Notes: generated from the sequence alone by a model not told the origin. A stretch of DNA of 23,688 bases from an uncultured Christensenella sp. (GCA_910577845.1 CAJTNA010000020.1:1-23688); one strand, 5' to 3'. Positions 1 to 9,469 are shown, counted from the stretch's first letter. Program-made: numbers and translations.

Positions 1-15
1 TAGGAGGTTTTTGCT

Positions 16-3000
16 ATGATAAAAAACATAAAAAGAGTAGGAATAATCTTTTTAGTAGTAGCCATTATTTGTCTTATGGTGATAAGCTGTTGTTTAGCTT
101 TAAATGGCAAATTTGTAGAAAATATTTCTGCTAGTTTGGATAGTGGCAAAGATATTCAAACAACAGTAGATTTTGTTTTGCAGAGTGGTAATCACGCTAG
201 CAAATGGAATGATGCGGTCACTCAATCAGCAAATAATGATGGAAAAAATGTTAATGTTGTTTTAAACAGCGATTGGATAGCACCTACTACTGGTAATCAT
301 AATTTTGGTATTGGTGATGGTTTTTTTGATGGTGCAATTTATATACCACAATACACCACAATTACGCTTGATTTAAATGGAAAACTTATTAATAGAGGGT
401 TGACATCTGTTATTTATGGTGGTTCTGTTATTAGGGTTGATGGAACTTTAATTTTAAAAGATAGCAAATATAGCTCTACAGCAGTAAGAGACGCTTTTTA
501 TAATGATTACACAACAGATTTAACTACAAAATCAACTGGTGGAATTACTGGCGGTTATTCTGTTGGTGGTGGCGGTATACTAGTTCGTGGTGGTAATTTA
601 ATTATGAACGGCGGTAAAATATTTGATAATAAGGCGTCATCTGGTGGCGGAGGAATTTTATTTGATAGCCCAGACACTATAAGCGATGAAATTAAAGTAA
701 TTATAAATGATGGCTTGATAGCAAATAACATTGCTTTAGGAAACAGTGGTGATGGTTCAGCAATAATGGTTGGAAGTAAAAATTGTAAAGTATTTATGAA
801 TGGTGGAATTGTACATAATAATTCAGTGGAAGATGCTGGTGCAGTTAGAATTTCTACTGGATATATGGAAATGACTGGTGGAATTATTGCTTACAATAAC
901 AATGGCGGTGTTTGGCTAGACGAAGCTACTGTGGAAATTAATGGTGGTATAATAACAAAAAACAAAATAGGAGTAAAAGTCGCAAAATCTCTTGATGTTT
1001 GCAAATTTTATGTTGGAGCAGGTACTCAAATTTATGAAAATTACAATGCTTTTGAGAGCAACGCTGATGAATGTAATGTTTATTTAGTTAAAGATAATTA
1101 TATTAGAGTTAAAGATAAATTAATGGAAAACGGAAAAGCAACTCACGTTGGTATTACGAAAGATAATGTGTCTGATGGGAAAATACTTGTAAATACTAAA
1201 GATTATGGTGGTAGTGCTGGTGAACAACAAAAAGTCAACTATTCATTTTATTATGATATAGATTCTAATGGTTTTGATAGCTATTTCTTGTCAGATGATG
1301 AAGATGGTAATGTTATATTTTCTAAAGTTTCCAATGAAGCAGAAATTACATTTTTAGATTTATCTTGGAGTGTTTATTCTAAATCTAACAATAATATTTA
1401 TGGCATTTCTCAAGAAGGATATGCAATAGTGCCTTATAGAACTGATGGGTATATTGTTGAATATAATGGGGAAACAGGCGGGATAACAATAGGACATGTT
1501 TTTGACTTAATTAAAGAACCTGGAACATATGCTTTTATTTGCGAGGAAGTTAATAAACCATCAAATTATTATCAAAGATGTATTATGAAGAATTGTACAT
1601 TTATGCTAATTATTGAGGGTGAACAAATTGCAAAACCAACTGGCGGAAATACAAATACTTTTACTTATGATGGAAATGCTAAACAATTTGTTCCAAGTGG
1701 ATATAATGAGAATGAAATGTATATTTATAATAATTCTGCAACAACAGCTGGCACATATTATGCATTTATTACTCCAAAAAGTCCGTTTAAGTGGATAGGT
1801 GGAAGTACTGAATTAGTATCATATGAATATGTTATTAAACCTAAAAAGGTAGAGATTCCAAAAGTGGCAGAGGATAAAATTGTTTATAATGGCAACGAAC
1901 AAACATTTAGTTTTACATTTGACACAGACTTAATGGAACTTACTAGCAATAAAGGCACAAATGTAGGTGAATATACCGCAAAACTCTCTTTAAAGGATAG
2001 TATAAACTATGCTTGGACTGATGGTAGTAATAAGCCGATAGATATTAAATTTAGAATAATTCACCCAGGGCTTGTAGTAAAAGCGGAAAGCAGTTATGAT
2101 TATATTTATCTAGACAAGGACGGAATTAGGCAAACTTACAAACAAAATGATTTGATTCACAAATTGAATGACGATAGCATTTATAACAATTGCAATAAAT
2201 ATGTATTAGGTGGAATTAAAGCTGGAACTACTTTGAGCGAATTGCTTACAAATTTCAACAATGATAGTGAACTTATAGTTGTTAAAGATTGCAATGGTAA
2301 AATTATTGAAAATAAGGAATTGGTAGCAACAGGATATGAACTTATACTTTATACCGATAATAGTAAGCAAAGTGTTTATGACACTATCTATTTAAGTGTA
2401 TTGGGTGACTTAACTGGTGATGGTGTGATTAATAGTGCAGATGTAAATTGCATTAGACGAATTATTTCAAACGAAATAGAGTTTAACAATATTCCACTTG
2501 AGTTCCAACTAGCTGGTTTGGTTGAAAATAAAGGTAAAATTACCGCTATTGATAGTGAAGTATTATGGAATGTAGTTACAAAAGATTTTGACATACTAAA
2601 TTATTTTACTAAAAGCGAAAGCAACCTTACAAATGAGTATGTGATTTGGGAAATTGAAATGACAGAAAATTCAATATTTAGAACAAGTACTGAACTTAAT
2701 GTTACTGCAATACAAAATGGCACTGTAATAGGGGGTGTGCAAGTAGGTACAACTGTTGAGGACTTTATTGATACTTTAGTATTACAAGGCTTTAATAGGG
2801 ATAATATAACAATAGCTAAGCCAAACTTTAACAATGCAAGTGAAACTGATATAATTGGAACTGGTTGGTTTGTACTTTATGAGGACAAAAAATTGTCAGT
2901 AGCTGTTTTGGGTGATTTAACAGGTGATGGTATGGTAAACTCTGTTGATTATCTATTGTTAAATAGAATTTTAAACAATGATTTAGACGAGTTTAGCGAA

Positions 3001-3111
3001 ATAATTTTAATGGCAATGTTGGTGCAAAACAATGGAGGTATAACAACTGCAGATAGTGCCACAATTTGGGAACATATCGTTTGCAAAATTGATATAAACA
3101 GCTATATTTAA
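16..3111 (+). CDS. Secreted beta-helix surface protein with Ig-like and two dockerin-like modules
   Basis: 1031 aa. The start follows AGGAGG at 2-7. Residues 1-30 form a basic-plus-hydrophobic export signal; the VISC stretch fits a lipobox, so it may be a lipoprotein. Residues about 90-330 carry Gly-rich turns of the MNGG(I/K)I...N type with GGGG runs, typical of right-handed parallel beta-helix surface proteins. Residues about 537-610 and 614-680 look like bacterial Ig-like (MBG-type) domains (TYDG, AGTY, WTDG). The C-terminus is duplicated: a GTT-type segment followed by a dockerin-like F-hand, LGDLTGDGVINSAD at about residue 796 and LGDLTGDGMVNSVD at about 965. In each copy the second F-hand (NKGKITAID, NNGGITTAD) has lost most acidic ligands. 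No cohesin is present here, so the partner is unknown. Adhesion or polysaccharide binding is inference. Any upstream operon member is outside the window. Confidence 0.85.
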   Translation: MIKNIKRVGIIFLVVAIICLMVISCCLALNGKFVENISASLDSGKDIQTTVDFVLQSGNHASKWNDAVTQSANNDGKNVNVVLNSDWIAPTTGNHNFGIGDGFFDGAIYIPQYTTITLDLNGKLINRGLTSVIYGGSVIRVDGTLILKDSKYSSTAVRDAFYNDYTTDLTTKSTGGITGGYSVGGGGILVRGGNLIMNGGKIFDNKASSGGGGILFDSPDTISDEIKVIINDGLIANNIALGNSGDGSAIMVGSKNCKVFMNGGIVHNNSVEDAGAVRISTGYMEMTGGIIAYNNNGGVWLDEATVEINGGIITKNKIGVKVAKSLDVCKFYVGAGTQIYENYNAFESNADECNVYLVKDNYIRVKDKLMENGKATHVGITKDNVSDGKILVNTKDYGGSAGEQQKVNYSFYYDIDSNGFDSYFLSDDEDGNVIFSKVSNEAEITFLDLSWSVYSKSNNNIYGISQEGYAIVPYRTDGYIVEYNGETGGITIGHVFDLIKEPGTYAFICEEVNKPSNYYQRCIMKNCTFMLIIEGEQIAKPTGGNTNTFTYDGNAKQFVPSGYNENEMYIYNNSATTAGTYYAFITPKSPFKWIGGSTELVSYEYVIKPKKVEIPKVAEDKIVYNGNEQTFSFTFDTDLMELTSNKGTNVGEYTAKLSLKDSINYAWTDGSNKPIDIKFRIIHPGLVVKAESSYDYIYLDKDGIRQTYKQNDLIHKLNDDSIYNNCNKYVLGGIKAGTTLSELLTNFNNDSELIVVKDCNGKIIENKELVATGYELILYTDNSKQSVYDTIYLSVLGDLTGDGVINSADVNCIRRIISNEIEFNNIPLEFQLAGLVENKGKITAIDSEVLWNVVTKDFDILNYFTKSESNLTNEYVIWEIEMTENSIFRTSTELNVTAIQNGTVIGGVQVGTTVEDFIDTLVLQGFNRDNITIAKPNFNNASETDIIGTGWFVLYEDKKLSVAVLGDLTGDGMVNSVDYLLLNRILNNDLDEFSEIILMAMLVQNNGGITTADSATIWEHIVCKIDINSYI

Positions 3112-3196
3112 TTAATTTATAAGCGGTAATTAAATTAACAGACTATATTTTGGTTCTGTGGATATAATGAATACAATATTAATCAAAAGTGATAAT

Positions 3197-3230
3197 AAAC
3201 AAATGGCTGATTTTTTCAGTCATTTGTTTT
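3197..3230 (+). terminator. Rho-independent terminator after the dockerin-like gene
   Basis: Stem 3197-3210 pairs with 3216-3229 (14 bp including one G-T pair) around a T-rich loop, and is followed by TTTT and further T-rich sequence. It lies 86 bases after the stop of the surface-protein gene. The A-rich 5' side means it could also work from the other strand. Confidence 0.75.
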
Positions 3231-3535
3231 AATAATTTTTCTTTTTGAATTGGATTATATTCTTTAATATAAGTAGTTATTAAATAATTTAACCATAATA
3301 ATGAAAATGTTTTATATTGTATAATTATTAAGCTTAAAAATTAGATAGATGAATTGATAAAACAAAAATAGGAAAAAGAATACATACAAGCAAGTTAATG
3401 CAATTGTTTAGCTTGTTTTTAGTTAATAGTTATTAAGAAAAATTTAAATAAACATAATTTGCTTTTCTATTTTTATCAAATAAATATAATAGCAATTTGC
3501 AAAAATTATAACTATTGTTTTGACAATTTTTACTT
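3231..3535. other. AT-rich intergenic stretch with no gene seen
   Basis: About 300 bases with only very short ORFs in all frames and no recognisable RNA. A weak hairpin, ACAAGC at 3386-3391 with GCTTGT at 3411-3416 followed by a T run, could be a second terminator but the stem is only 6 bp. Confidence 0.5.
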
Positions 3536-3554
3536 TTGTACATTAATGTATAAT
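3536..3554 (+). promoter_or_regulatory. Palindrome over a TATAAT-like box upstream of polA
   Basis: TACATTAATGTA at 3539-3550 is a perfect 12-bp palindrome and its right arm runs into TATAAT at 3549-3554. The nearest TTGACA (3520-3525) is 23 bases away, too far for a normal sigma-A promoter. It may be an operator or an alternative -10 element; chance is also possible in such AT-rich sequence. Confidence 0.3.
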
Positions 3555-3567
3555 TTTACCAAAAGTA

Positions 3568-3596
3568 TTGCAAGTTTGTTTAAAATATAGTATAAT
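3568..3596 (+). promoter_or_regulatory. Sigma-A promoter for the polA operon
   Basis: TTGCAA at 3568-3573 and TATAAT at 3591-3596 are separated by 17 bases. The expected transcript start near 3603 gives a short leader of about 20 bases that carries the GAGGT ribosome-binding site of polA. Confidence 0.65.
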
Positions 3597-3623
3597 TAGA
3601 ATAATAATTATATTGAGGTAAAT

Positions 3624-6176
3624 ATGGAAAAACTTGTTTTATTGGATTCAAATAGTTTGTTAAATCGTGCATTTTATGCTTTGCCACCGATGAGTGCGGT
3701 TGATGGCAGGCCTACAAATGCGGTTTATGGCTATGTAAATATGTTGCTAAAAATCATAAGTGAGGCAAAACCAACACATATTATTGCTACTTTTGACTTA
3801 AAAGCACCAACATTCAGAAAAAAAATGTATGCGGAATATAAGGCTCAACGTAAGCCTATGCCAGAAGATTTGGCATTGCAGTTGCCTATTATAAAAGATG
3901 TGCTTGCAAGTATGAATATACAAATTATTACAAAAGAGGGATATGAGGCAGACGATTTGATTGGTACACTTGCAAAAAAATGTCCTTTTGAAACGATTAT
4001 CGTTACTGGGGATAGAGATAGTTTGCAACTTGTATCTGATAGTACAAAAGTATGGCTTACCAAAAAGGGAATTACAGAAATTGTTGAGTATGACATTCCA
4101 AGGTTAGCTGAGGACGGCTTGACGCCTAATGGAGTAACACACTTAAAGTCATTAATGGGTGATACTGCGGATAATATTCCTGGAGTAAGTGGAGTTGGTG
4201 AAAAAACAGCCAAAACTTTATTGCAAACTTATGGCACTTTAGATGGTGTTTATGAGCATATTGACGAAATAAAAGGTAAATTACAAGAAAAGCTAATAAC
4301 AAGTAAAGATATGGCGTATTTATCTTACGATTTAGCTACTATCAATGTTGATTCTCCAATTGAATTTGATAAGGAAAGTTGCAAAGTAACAGATTATATC
4401 AATAGTGATAGTATTGCCTTGTTTAAAAGCTTGAATTTTAAAAGCATTGTAAATAGATTTAGTGATATTGCAACAGATAGTAAAGAGGAAAATGCGGAAA
4501 AATTGCCAATATGTCAGTGTGAAAAACTAACTATCACCAATACAGACGAGTATAAAAAGCTTATTGTAAAACTAGAAAAGTTAGAGCTATGTGCTGTATA
4601 TGTTGATTCAAATATAGAGATTTTTGCTGACGGAATTAGTTATTTGGTAGAGCCAAGTAGTGATTTATTAGGTAGTGGAATAGACTTTTTTGAAATTGCT
4701 GATGGCATAAATAAGCTATTATTAAGCGAAAATACAAAAGTTATCCTATTTGATGCCAAAACTAATTTTTATCAATTAAGAACAGATAAAGCTGTTAATT
4801 TTGAAGACGTATCATTAAAAGTATATTTGTTAGATGCGAATCGTAATTATAAAAGCATTAGTGAGGTGTTTTCTGACTACCAACTTGAGAGTGATAGCAA
4901 TAGTTATTCCTTATTTTTGTTAAATGAACAATGTGATAAAAAATTGATTGAACTAAAACTAATGGATTTGTATAAAAGTATTGAATTACCACTTGTAACA
5001 GTGCTTTATGATATGGAAAGAGTTGGTGTTCGAGTGGATACAAATTTGTTAGATGATTTGCGTGTGCAGTTTTTTGATAATATAACAAAACTTTCTGAGC
5101 AGATTATTGCTTACAACGATAATGAGGTGTTCAATATTAATTCTCCAAAACAATTAGGTGACTTTTTGTTTGTCAAATTAGGTTTGAAACACGGCAAAAA
5201 GACAAAAACTGGATATTCAACAAATGTTGAAGTTTTGGAATCTTTGAGAGGAGAACATCCAGTAATTGAGTACATTTTGAAATATCGTGAAATTAATAAA
5301 CTGCTATCAACTTATATTGATGGATTGAAACCACTTATTGTTGGTGGTAGAGTTCATACAATATTTAAGCAAAATGTAACTGCTACTGGTAGATTAAGTT
5401 CCACAGAACCTAACTTGCAAAATATACCAGTAAGAAAAGCTGTGGGCAGAGAACTTAGAAAAATGTTTATTGCAAGCGAAAATTCTAAGATAGTGTGTGC
5501 CGATTATTCACAAATTGAGCTTAGACTTATGGCACATTTTAGCGAGGACGAAAATTTAATTAAAGCGTTTAATGATGGCTTAGATGTTCATAGATTTACA
5601 GCAAGTCGAGCCTTTGGCGTACCGTTTGAGCTAGTTAGTAGTGATATGCGTAGGCGAGCAAAGGCAATAAACTTTGGTATAATTTATGGCATAAGTTCAT
5701 ATGGCTTGTCTAATGATATTGGAATTAGTCCATTTGAAGCAAAGAAATTTATTGAAAGATATTTTGAAATGTATCCAAAAGTAAAACAATATATGGATAG
5801 AAATGTTCAGTTTGCAAAGGAAAATGGCTATATTAAAACTCTTGCTGGTAGAATAAGATATATCCCAGAAATTAATGTTTCAAACTTTCAAACAAGGTCT
5901 TTTGGTGAGCGAATTGCAATGAATATGCCATTGCAAGGTAGTAGTAGTGATATAATAAAAATGGCAATGATAAAAGTCAGTGATAAATTAAAGGAAAGTG
6001 GTTTTAAAGCAAAATTGATTTTGCAAGTACACGATGAACTTTTAATTGATTGTCCTAATGACGAGATAGAGCAAGTAAAAGAAATTTTAAAGTCAAGTAT
6101 GGAAAATGTTGTTACACTTAAAGTAAAGCTTGATGTTGATGTATCTGTAGGCAATAATTGGTTGGAGGCGAAATAA
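3624..6176 (+). CDS. polA: DNA polymerase I
   Basis: 850 aa, usual length for Gram-positive Pol I; ATG preceded by GAGGT. It fills gaps and removes RNA primers in replication and excision repair. The N-terminal 5'-nuclease domain (about 1-290) shows GYEADDLIGT (D110, D111), TGDRDSLQLVSD and the helix-hairpin-helix stretch GDTADNIPGVSGVGEKTAK. The C-terminal polymerase domain shows TGRLSSTEPNLQNIPVR, motif A DYSQIELRL (D627), motif B RRRAKAINFGIIYG, and motif C VHDE (D804, E805). The middle region (about 300-460), where the 3'-5' exonuclease sits, lacks the DxE and later Asp ligands, so proofreading is probably absent, as in Bacillus Pol I. The stop overlaps the coaE start (TAATG). Confidence 0.97.
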   Translation: MEKLVLLDSNSLLNRAFYALPPMSAVDGRPTNAVYGYVNMLLKIISEAKPTHIIATFDLKAPTFRKKMYAEYKAQRKPMPEDLALQLPIIKDVLASMNIQIITKEGYEADDLIGTLAKKCPFETIIVTGDRDSLQLVSDSTKVWLTKKGITEIVEYDIPRLAEDGLTPNGVTHLKSLMGDTADNIPGVSGVGEKTAKTLLQTYGTLDGVYEHIDEIKGKLQEKLITSKDMAYLSYDLATINVDSPIEFDKESCKVTDYINSDSIALFKSLNFKSIVNRFSDIATDSKEENAEKLPICQCEKLTITNTDEYKKLIVKLEKLELCAVYVDSNIEIFADGISYLVEPSSDLLGSGIDFFEIADGINKLLLSENTKVILFDAKTNFYQLRTDKAVNFEDVSLKVYLLDANRNYKSISEVFSDYQLESDSNSYSLFLLNEQCDKKLIELKLMDLYKSIELPLVTVLYDMERVGVRVDTNLLDDLRVQFFDNITKLSEQIIAYNDNEVFNINSPKQLGDFLFVKLGLKHGKKTKTGYSTNVEVLESLRGEHPVIEYILKYREINKLLSTYIDGLKPLIVGGRVHTIFKQNVTATGRLSSTEPNLQNIPVRKAVGRELRKMFIASENSKIVCADYSQIELRLMAHFSEDENLIKAFNDGLDVHRFTASRAFGVPFELVSSDMRRRAKAINFGIIYGISSYGLSNDIGISPFEAKKFIERYFEMYPKVKQYMDRNVQFAKENGYIKTLAGRIRYIPEINVSNFQTRSFGERIAMNMPLQGSSSDIIKMAMIKVSDKLKESGFKAKLILQVHDELLIDCPNDEIEQVKEILKSSMENVVTLKVKLDVDVSVGNNWLEAK

Positions 6177-6742
6177 TGAAAAAGATTGCCGTGACTGGCA
6201 TAATAGCTAGTGGTAAGTCAGTTGTTTGCAATGTTATTGAAAAACTAGGCGGAGAAGTAATCTATACTGATAAAATTAATAGTGAGTTGCTTTTGGATAA
6301 AGATTATATCTTGAAACTTGCAAAAATTTTTCCCAACGCAGTACAAAATGGAGTAGTGTTAAAAGAGGCTATAAGAAAACAAATTATTGAAAATGACAGC
6401 AAAAGACAAGCCTTAAATAGCTTAGCACATAGTGAAATTAAACAACGTGTAGAAAAAATCGTGTCGCAATTCAACGGAAAAAAGATATTTTGCGAAATTC
6501 CACTTATTGTGGAATCAAATATGGTAGATTATTTTGACGAGATATGGTGTGTTGTTGCAGATAATAATGTTAGAATAAATCGAATTGTTGCAAGGGATAA
6601 AGTATCTGAACTTGATGCAAAGAGAATTCTTGAATGTCAAAAAAGTGAAAGACAATTAATAAAAATTGCAAGCGAAATCATTGAAAACAATGGTGATATT
6701 AAAAAAGTAGAGGAAAGAGTTAAGGAACTTATTAACAGATAA
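6176..6742 (+). CDS. coaE: Dephospho-CoA kinase
   Basis: 188 aa from the ATG at 6176, which shares bases with the polA stop; GGAGG at 6164-6168 lies 7 bases upstream and favours this start over a TTG at 6158. The enzyme phosphorylates the ribose 3'-OH of dephospho-CoA, the last step of CoA synthesis, in the cytoplasm. Visible features: P-loop TGIIASGKS at residues 7-15, the Asp in YTDKI, LNSLAHSEIKQRV (the family's LN...HP region with HS here), IPLIVESNM, and the C-terminal lid pattern RINRIVARDK...ILECQKS. Linkage to polA is common in Firmicutes, and the overlap implies translational coupling. The protein is slightly short for the family but has all motifs. Confidence 0.93.
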   Translation: MKKIAVTGIIASGKSVVCNVIEKLGGEVIYTDKINSELLLDKDYILKLAKIFPNAVQNGVVLKEAIRKQIIENDSKRQALNSLAHSEIKQRVEKIVSQFNGKKIFCEIPLIVESNMVDYFDEIWCVVADNNVRINRIVARDKVSELDAKRILECQKSERQLIKIASEIIENNGDIKKVEERVKELINR

Positions 6743-6772
6743 TTTTTGTAAGTTTTTTATAAATTGAGATTT

Positions 6773-7177
6773 ATGTATAATGATAAAATAATGGAGCATT
6801 TTATGTGTCCGCAAAATGCGTACTATATGCAAGATAGTGATGCAGAAGGTGAATATGGTGACGAAGGCTGTGGAGATAAAGTCACTTGTTACATTAAAGT
6901 TAGAGATAATATTTTAGTTGAGGTTAGTTATTTAGTGTATGGTTGTGCAACTTCTATTGCTTGTGCTAGTATGATGTCAGTTATGGCTAAAGGAAAAAGC
7001 ATAGAGGAGGCAAGCAAACTTACTGAACAAATGGTTGACGATGCTTTGGGTGGTTTACCACCATTAAAAAAACATTGCTCAAACTTGGGAGTTGGTGCCT
7101 TAAAATATGCTATTGCAGATTATATTTATAGGCGAGATAGTTACAAGCCTAAGCCATATATAGATACTAATAATTAA
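6773..7177 (+). CDS. NifU/IscU-like iron-sulfur cluster scaffold protein
   Basis: 134 aa from ATG 6773; a TTG at 6764 would add three residues, but MYNDKIMEHF is the family's usual beginning. IscU/NifU-N proteins hold a nascent Fe-S cluster and pass it to apoproteins. The three ligand cysteines are present: C33 in GCGDK (with D35), C58 in YGCATSIA and C102 in KKHCSNLG. The stretch LGGLPPLKKHCSNLGVGAL matches this family closely. There is an extra CPQN near the N-terminus, as in the clostridial form. It lies 30 bases after coaE and 15 before a reductase with eight candidate Fe-S cysteines. No cysteine desulfurase is in the window, so the sulfur source must lie elsewhere. Confidence 0.9.
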   Translation: MYNDKIMEHFMCPQNAYYMQDSDAEGEYGDEGCGDKVTCYIKVRDNILVEVSYLVYGCATSIACASMMSVMAKGKSIEEASKLTEQMVDDALGGLPPLKKHCSNLGVGALKYAIADYIYRRDSYKPKPYIDTNN

Positions 7178-7192
7178 GCACAGAGGTAAAAT

Positions 7193-8299
7193 ATGTTTGA
7201 GGAAATAAAAAAGAATTTTGGTTTTGGTTGTATGAGATTGCCAATGAAAGGTTTGTTGGTTGATTATAAACTAACCTCAAAAATGGTTGATTACTTTTTA
7301 AATGAGGGATTCAACTACTTTGATACGGCTCACGGCTATTTGTTGGGTAAAAGTGAAATTGCTATTAGAAAATGTTTGGCAAATCGTCACCCAAGAGAAA
7401 GCTTTGTATTGACTAATAAACTGACTGATACATATTTTAAAAAGGCAGAGGATATCAAACCATTTTTTGAAAAACAATTAAAAATTTGTGGAGTTGATTA
7501 TTTTGACTTTTACTTAATGCACGCACAAAATGCAGAAATTTTTGAAAAGTTTAAAAAATGCAATGCTTATGAGCAGGCATTTGAGTTGAAATGTCAAGGA
7601 AAAATTAAACACGTTGGCATATCTTTTCACGATACTGCTGAGGTTTTGGATAAAATTTTGACAGAATATCCACAAGTTGAAGTGGTGCAAATTCAATTAA
7701 ATTATCTTGATTATGATGACCCAGTTGTGCAAGGTCGCAAGTGTTACGAGGTTTGCCTCAAATACAAAAAACCAATCATTGTTATGGAGCCAGTTAAAGG
7801 TGGAACATTAGCAAATCTACCAAAGGATGCGAAAAATATTTTAGATTGCTTAAATGGCGGTAGCCCTGCCAGTTATGCCATTAGGTATGTTGCTGGGTTT
7901 GATGGAGTTATTATGACTTTATCTGGTATGAGCAATCTTGAACAAATGCAAGATAATTTATCATATATGAAAGATTTTAAAAAGCTGAATAATATTGAAT
8001 TAAAAGCTATTGATGATGTATGTAAGGTGTTTAAGTCAATGAATATGATTCAATGTACATCTTGCAGATATTGTGTAGAGGGGTGTCCTAAAAAGATATT
8101 AATTCCAGATTTGTTTGCGTGTTTTAATTCTAAAAATATACATCACGATTGGAATGCGAAATTTTATTATAAATCGGTTTATACCAAAAATCACGGAATT
8201 GCATCAAGCTGTATTAAGTGTGGCAAATGTGAAAAAATTTGTCCTCAACATTTGAATATTCGTGATTTGTTAAATCAAGTTGGTAAAGAATTTGATTAA
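7193..8299 (+). CDS. Aldo/keto reductase with C-terminal ferredoxin domain
   Basis: 368 aa; GAGGT precedes the ATG. The N-terminal two-thirds is an AKR barrel that would reduce carbonyls with NAD(P)H: FGCMRLPM start, catalytic D44 and Y49 in FDTAHGY, K76 in LTNKL and H110 in YLMHAQN. The last 80 residues hold two cysteine clusters, C288-x2-C-x2-C-x3-CP and C340-x2-C-x2-C-x3-CP, the pattern of two 4Fe-4S clusters. This AKR plus 4Fe-4S architecture is common in anaerobic Clostridia; the substrate is unknown. The Fe-S scaffold gene just upstream may help to mature it. It is followed within 15 bases by the S-component gene. Confidence 0.92.
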   Translation: MFEEIKKNFGFGCMRLPMKGLLVDYKLTSKMVDYFLNEGFNYFDTAHGYLLGKSEIAIRKCLANRHPRESFVLTNKLTDTYFKKAEDIKPFFEKQLKICGVDYFDFYLMHAQNAEIFEKFKKCNAYEQAFELKCQGKIKHVGISFHDTAEVLDKILTEYPQVEVVQIQLNYLDYDDPVVQGRKCYEVCLKYKKPIIVMEPVKGGTLANLPKDAKNILDCLNGGSPASYAIRYVAGFDGVIMTLSGMSNLEQMQDNLSYMKDFKKLNNIELKAIDDVCKVFKSMNMIQCTSCRYCVEGCPKKILIPDLFACFNSKNIHHDWNAKFYYKSVYTKNHGIASSCIKCGKCEKICPQHLNIRDLLNQVGKEFD

Positions 8300-8314
8300 T
8301 CAGTGAGGTGTAGT

Positions 8315-8893
8315 ATGATTGAAAATGTTTTAACTCAAAAAAAAGTTTCTTTGCAGTTTAAAATTGCCATAAAAACTTTAATATCCACAAGTATTATAGC
8401 TATGGCAGTTTTTCTACCACAAATAGTCCATATCTTTGTAGGGGCGAGTGGAGGGGTAAAACTACTGCCAATGTATCTGCCAGTTTTGCTTGGTGGTTGC
8501 TTGTTAGGTGTAACTTGGGGTGTAGGTATTGGGATACTCGCTCCGATTATAAGCTATTTGATTACTTTGATTATTGGTGCTCCTATGCCAACGCTTGATA
8601 GATTACCATTTATGGTAGTTGAACTAGCAGTGATTGCTTTAGTATGCGGTTTGTTTTCTAAAAAAATAATGAAGAATTCATTATTTGCTTTTCTTGCTAT
8701 TTTGCTTTCTTTTATTGCTGGTAGAAGTGTTTTTATGATTTTAGTTTGTATCTTTCAATCAGTAAGTACATTAGCAATTAGTGTGGTATGGCGACAAATT
8801 CAATCTGGTTTTTTGGCTGTTATAATACAATCTTTAATTGTGCCAGTATTTGTTATAGGTTTTAAATATTTAATTAGTAAAGATAACAAGTAA
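8315..8893 (+). CDS. Predicted ECF transporter S component
   Basis: 192 aa from ATG 8315, chosen because GAGGTG at 8305-8310 sits correctly in front of it; a GTG at 8303 would overlap that site. The protein is nearly all hydrophobic with about five or six membrane segments. The pattern LLPMYLPVLLGGCLLG followed by WGVGIGILAPIISYLI and a later ME/VEL segment resembles substrate-binding S components of energy-coupling-factor transporters for vitamins or cofactors. The energising ATPases and T protein are not in the window, as expected for a group II system with a shared module. Substrate is not readable; co-transcription with coaE makes a cofactor precursor an idea only. Confidence 0.7.
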   Translation: MIENVLTQKKVSLQFKIAIKTLISTSIIAMAVFLPQIVHIFVGASGGVKLLPMYLPVLLGGCLLGVTWGVGIGILAPIISYLITLIIGAPMPTLDRLPFMVVELAVIALVCGLFSKKIMKNSLFAFLAILLSFIAGRSVFMILVCIFQSVSTLAISVVWRQIQSGFLAVIIQSLIVPVFVIGFKYLISKDNK

Positions 8894-8913
8894 AAGAAAA
8901 TGTAAAGGTTTAT

Positions 8914-9342
8914 ATGGAAATTAATAAAGATATGATACTTGCTAAAAATTCACTGCTTGGTCATACAATCGCAGTATGCAAGGATAGTGATATTTTAATT
9001 AGCGATAAAAAGGGTATACAACCAATGATTGATTTTATTGATAGTGGTATAAACTTAAATGGTTATTCAGTTGCTGATATGGTAGTTGGAAAAGCTGTTG
9101 CTATGTTGTTTGTAAAGGTGGGGATAAAAGAGGTGTTTGCAAAAACAATGTCAAGCCAAGCAATAAGTATTTTAGAAAAACATAACATTCCCTATAGTTA
9201 TGACATTCGGACTGAAAATATTATTAATCACAAAGGTGACGGATTATGTCCAATGGAACAAGCTGTTATAAACACTGACAATATTGAGCAAGGTTATAAG
9301 TTGATAAAAAATAAACTTTTTGAACTAAAAAATAAAGTATAA
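8914..9342 (+). CDS. DUF1893 family protein
   Basis: 142 aa, AAAGG at 8904-8908. Soluble, no signal peptide or membrane segment. The sequence matches the DUF1893 pattern: an N-terminal LLAKNSLLGHTIAVCKDSD-type start, GIQPMIDFI, SVADMVVGKAVAML in the middle, and a C-terminal INHKGDGLCPMEQAV with a conserved Cys-Pro. This family is widespread in anaerobic Firmicutes and Thermotogae and has no established function; it is sometimes compared with cytidine-deaminase-like folds because of its Cys. It is the last gene of the polA run and is followed by a repeat motif and a weak hairpin. Confidence 0.8.
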   Translation: MEINKDMILAKNSLLGHTIAVCKDSDILISDKKGIQPMIDFIDSGINLNGYSVADMVVGKAVAMLFVKVGIKEVFAKTMSSQAISILEKHNIPYSYDIRTENIINHKGDGLCPMEQAVINTDNIEQGYKLIKNKLFELKNKV

Positions 9343-9358
9343 ATATATTATTTCAATG

Positions 9359-9383
9359 TAAAACCTTACGAAAATCGATACTA
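9359..9383 (+). repeat. Dispersed repeat, copy 1 (core GAAAATCGATACTA)
   Basis: 25 bases starting 17 bases after the DUF1893 stop. Identical at 23 of 25 positions to the minus-strand copy at 15704-15728, and shares the 14-base core with copies at 11201 and 13558. Confidence 0.6.
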
Positions 9384-9400
9384 TTTGTATAAATTCATAT

Positions 9401-9424
9401 ATAAGCCAATTTGTTTTGGCTAAT
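9401..9424 (+). terminator. Weak terminator-like hairpin after the polA operon
   Basis: AGCCAA at 9404-9409 pairs with TTGGCT at 9416-9421 around a 6-base loop, with a broken T-rich tail. Short stem, so only a candidate. Confidence 0.4.
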
Positions 9425-9469
9425 TATTTGCAATATTTTTTAAATAAATATAAATTAGTTTGGTGTAAT

